DNA from: Mycobacterium sp.
Lineage (GTDB): Bacteria > Actinomycetota > Actinomycetes > Mycobacteriales > Mycobacteriaceae
Direction: 5' to 3'
DNA: 64,000 nucleotides
Assembly: GCF_029961025.1 (NCBI RefSeq)
Contig: NZ_JASBVP010000002.1
Location: forward strand, 310,001-374,000
Positions within the stretch are counted from its first letter, which is position 1. Every line of letters begins with the position of its first letter. The translations under genes and the position numbers were made by a program. Below, piece after piece: positions 62,775 to 64,000 of this stretch. The notes under the pieces were generated by a model. It was not told where the DNA came from. It made no database searches and saw nothing but the letters and a program-made list of their open reading frames with translations.

Positions 62775-63554
62775 ATGTCTGCTTGCGCCCCCGCGCCGAC
62801 GGCCGGCGAGCGGGTTCGGAGCATTTGCGCACGGGCCGACGGCGCGCTGCTCGGCATCCAGCGCGCCGATCCGCTCAGCACACCCCGACCGCAGTTGCTA
62901 AGCGACGGATCCTTCGCCGTCGTCATCCCGGCTGACCGCGCGACGGCGGCGAGTATCGGAACCGCCGGAACGCAGGCGGTGCTGGAGGTGGTCGACTACG
63001 CGCCGCTACCCCTGCGTGAGCCGGTGCGCTCGCTGGTGTGGGTCCGCGGCCATCTTCGCCGAATCCCCTTGCCCGCGGTGCCCGCCATCCTCGAACTGAT
63101 CGCCGCCGAAGACCCCGACCCGGCGCCGCTGCGCGGTGAAACGCCCGCTGGTGACCGTGACGCCAGCCATACCCTGCTGGGGTTGACGGTCGAGTCTTTG
63201 GTGGTGACCGATGCCTCGGGGGCCGAGTCGCTCGCCGTCACCGACCTGCTGGCGGCCCGACCCGACCCGTTCTGCCGGCTGGAAGCGTGCTTGCTTCGCC
63301 ATCTGGACACCGCCCATCCAGAGGTGATCGCGCGGCTCGCCGCCACGCTGCCCGCGCCGCTCCGGCGCGGACGGGTGCGGCCACTGGCTCTCGACCGCTA
63401 CGGGTTGGGATTACGCGTCGAGGGTGACGGCGGCGACCGCGATGTGCGGCTGCCTTTCCGTCATCCGGTCGACGACGTCACAGGGCTGGGCCAGGCTATC
63501 CGGATGCTGCTGGGGTGCGCGTTCGCGAACGGACTCCGTGCCCGCCGGTGCTGA
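62775..63554 (+). CDS. DUF2470-domain protein, iron-regulated (Rv3839-like)
   Basis: This 259-residue protein belongs to the haem-utilisation-like family with a C-terminal DUF2470 domain: AACLLRHLDTAHPEVIARLAATLP-type helix (residues about 170-200) and DRYGLGLRVEG...VRLPFRHPVDDVTGLGQAIRMLL. The N-terminal half is a split-barrel-like fold (RADGALLGIQRADPL...SDGSFAVVIP). ATG 62775 follows AAAGGAGG perfectly. The overlapping IdeR box makes it iron-repressed. M. tuberculosis Rv3839 has the same location and regulation. A role in haem or iron metabolism is likely; biochemical function is unproven. Confidence 0.9.
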   Translation: MSACAPAPTAGERVRSICARADGALLGIQRADPLSTPRPQLLSDGSFAVVIPADRATAASIGTAGTQAVLEVVDYAPLPLREPVRSLVWVRGHLRRIPLPAVPAILELIAAEDPDPAPLRGETPAGDRDASHTLLGLTVESLVVTDASGAESLAVTDLLAARPDPFCRLEACLLRHLDTAHPEVIARLAATLPAPLRRGRVRPLALDRYGLGLRVEGDGGDRDVRLPFRHPVDDVTGLGQAIRMLLGCAFANGLRARRC

Positions 63555-63586
63555 CCAGCCGGCTACGGTGCGGTTACCGTGTCGGG

Positions 63587-64000
63587 GTGACCGCACCACC
63601 CGGCCCCGATTTGATGCCGAAGCGCGTGCTGGGCATCGAGATCGCGGTGGTGTTAGGCGTCACGTTCGGCGTCAACGCCGTCACCGCGGTGTTGCAGTTG
63701 ATCGACGCGGTCTTGCGTAACCTAAGCGCGCAACGGATCCCGCTTAACCCCCGGCTGTCGTATTTCAGCCTGATCGACTTGGGACTCAACCTGGCGTTCG
63801 TCGCGCGCCTGACCGCATGGGGTGGGCTCGGTCTGTACCTGTTGTGGCGCAGCGGAATAGGCCCCGCGCGCATCGGCCTGGGGCGGTTTCGCTGGCGCCC
63901 GGATCTGGTCGGCGGCATCGGGCTGGCCGCGGCGATCGGCCTGCCCGGGCTGGGGCTTTATCATGCGGCGCGGATGCTGGGGGTCAACGCCAGCGTCATC
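63587..64000 (+). CDS. CPBP-type intramembrane protease family protein (N-terminal part, cut by window edge)
   Basis: From GTG 63587 the frame is open to the end of the window (138 codons). It encodes membrane segments (VLGIEIAVVLGVTFGVNAVTAVL, LIDLGLNLAFVARLTAWGGLGLYLLW, VGGIGLAAAIGLPGLGLY) with the SGIGPARIGLGRFRWRPD loop common in the N-terminal half of CPBP (CAAX-protease/bacteriocin-processing) proteins. The catalytic EExxR/H motifs would lie beyond 64000, so activity cannot be judged. The start is uncertain; only GGGG precedes the GTG. Confidence 0.7.
   Translation, partial: MTAPPGPDLMPKRVLGIEIAVVLGVTFGVNAVTAVLQLIDAVLRNLSAQRIPLNPRLSYFSLIDLGLNLAFVARLTAWGGLGLYLLWRSGIGPARIGLGRFRWRPDLVGGIGLAAAIGLPGLGLYHAARMLGVNASVI

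Overview
This window is high-GC mycobacterial DNA. From about 19.6 kb to the right edge it carries the cell-wall locus typical of the genus: embA-embB, fadE35, accD4-pks13-fadD32, the Rv3802c-type cutinase, mpt51-fbpA, aftB-ubiA-PAP2-glfT2-glf, erp, a peptidoglycan amidase, an acyltransferase cluster, serS and pheA, in the order known from M. tuberculosis. Protein lengths and motifs (637-residue GlfT2, 419-residue SerS, five-domain Pks13, EmbB drug-site residues) fit a Mycobacterium that is not M. tuberculosis. I do not assign a species.

The left 19 kb (1-19.0 kb) is accessory and sits where embC would be expected next to embA. It begins with the N-terminal part of a large biotin-dependent acyl-CoA carboxylase (leftward, cut by the window edge). 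A polyhydroxyalkanoate (PHA) module follows: phasin-like protein, XRE regulator, PHA synthase and a PhaZ-type depolymerase. Facing it is a FabH-like ketoacyl synthase with a 300-residue N-terminal region I do not recognise. Next come a BlaI/CopY-type repressor with a frameshifted M56 (BlaR-like) peptidase gene, a CcdA plus thioredoxin-like lipoprotein pair, a TIGR00027-type methyltransferase and a fatty-acid-CoA ligase.

The most notable part is 12.5-18.9 kb: a complete copper membrane monooxygenase operon of the PmoCAB/AmoCAB/HmoCAB superfamily (order C-A-B). It carries every copper ligand expected from PmoB and PmoC, plus two small co-translated membrane proteins, a hairpin between C and A, a divergent GAF-domain regulator with several inverted repeats in the shared promoter region, and a His/Met-containing lipoprotein. 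My working hypothesis is that the island oxidises gaseous or short-chain alkanes. The resulting acids would be activated by the ligase and stored as PHA or fed through the carboxylase; the repressor, CcdA/thioredoxin pair and lipoprotein would serve metal or redox homeostasis. No alcohol or aldehyde dehydrogenase is present in the window.

The middle region (19.6-50 kb) makes arabinogalactan and mycolates. EmbA/EmbB, AftB, UbiA, GlfT2 and Glf build the arabinogalactan. AccD4, Pks13 and FadD32 perform the mycolate condensation. Ag85A and MPT51 act at or near mycolate transfer outside the cell. Overlapping stops and starts indicate tight operons.

The right region (50-64 kb) holds an HAD phosphatase, three intact PlsC-type acyltransferases plus a C-terminal remnant of a fourth, a frameshifted membrane protein, a DUF5134-type membrane protein with a Met-Pro-Gly repeat, a metallo-beta-lactamase/Rieske fusion (Rv3818-like), serS, an Rv3835-like membrane protein, a small zincin, a Cys-rich peptide, a phosphoglycerate-mutase-family protein, pheA, an IdeR-boxed Rv3839-like gene and the start of a CPBP-type membrane protein. 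Two genes (7217-8145 and 54079-55103) are each broken by one missing base in a homopolymer, so sequencing error must be considered.
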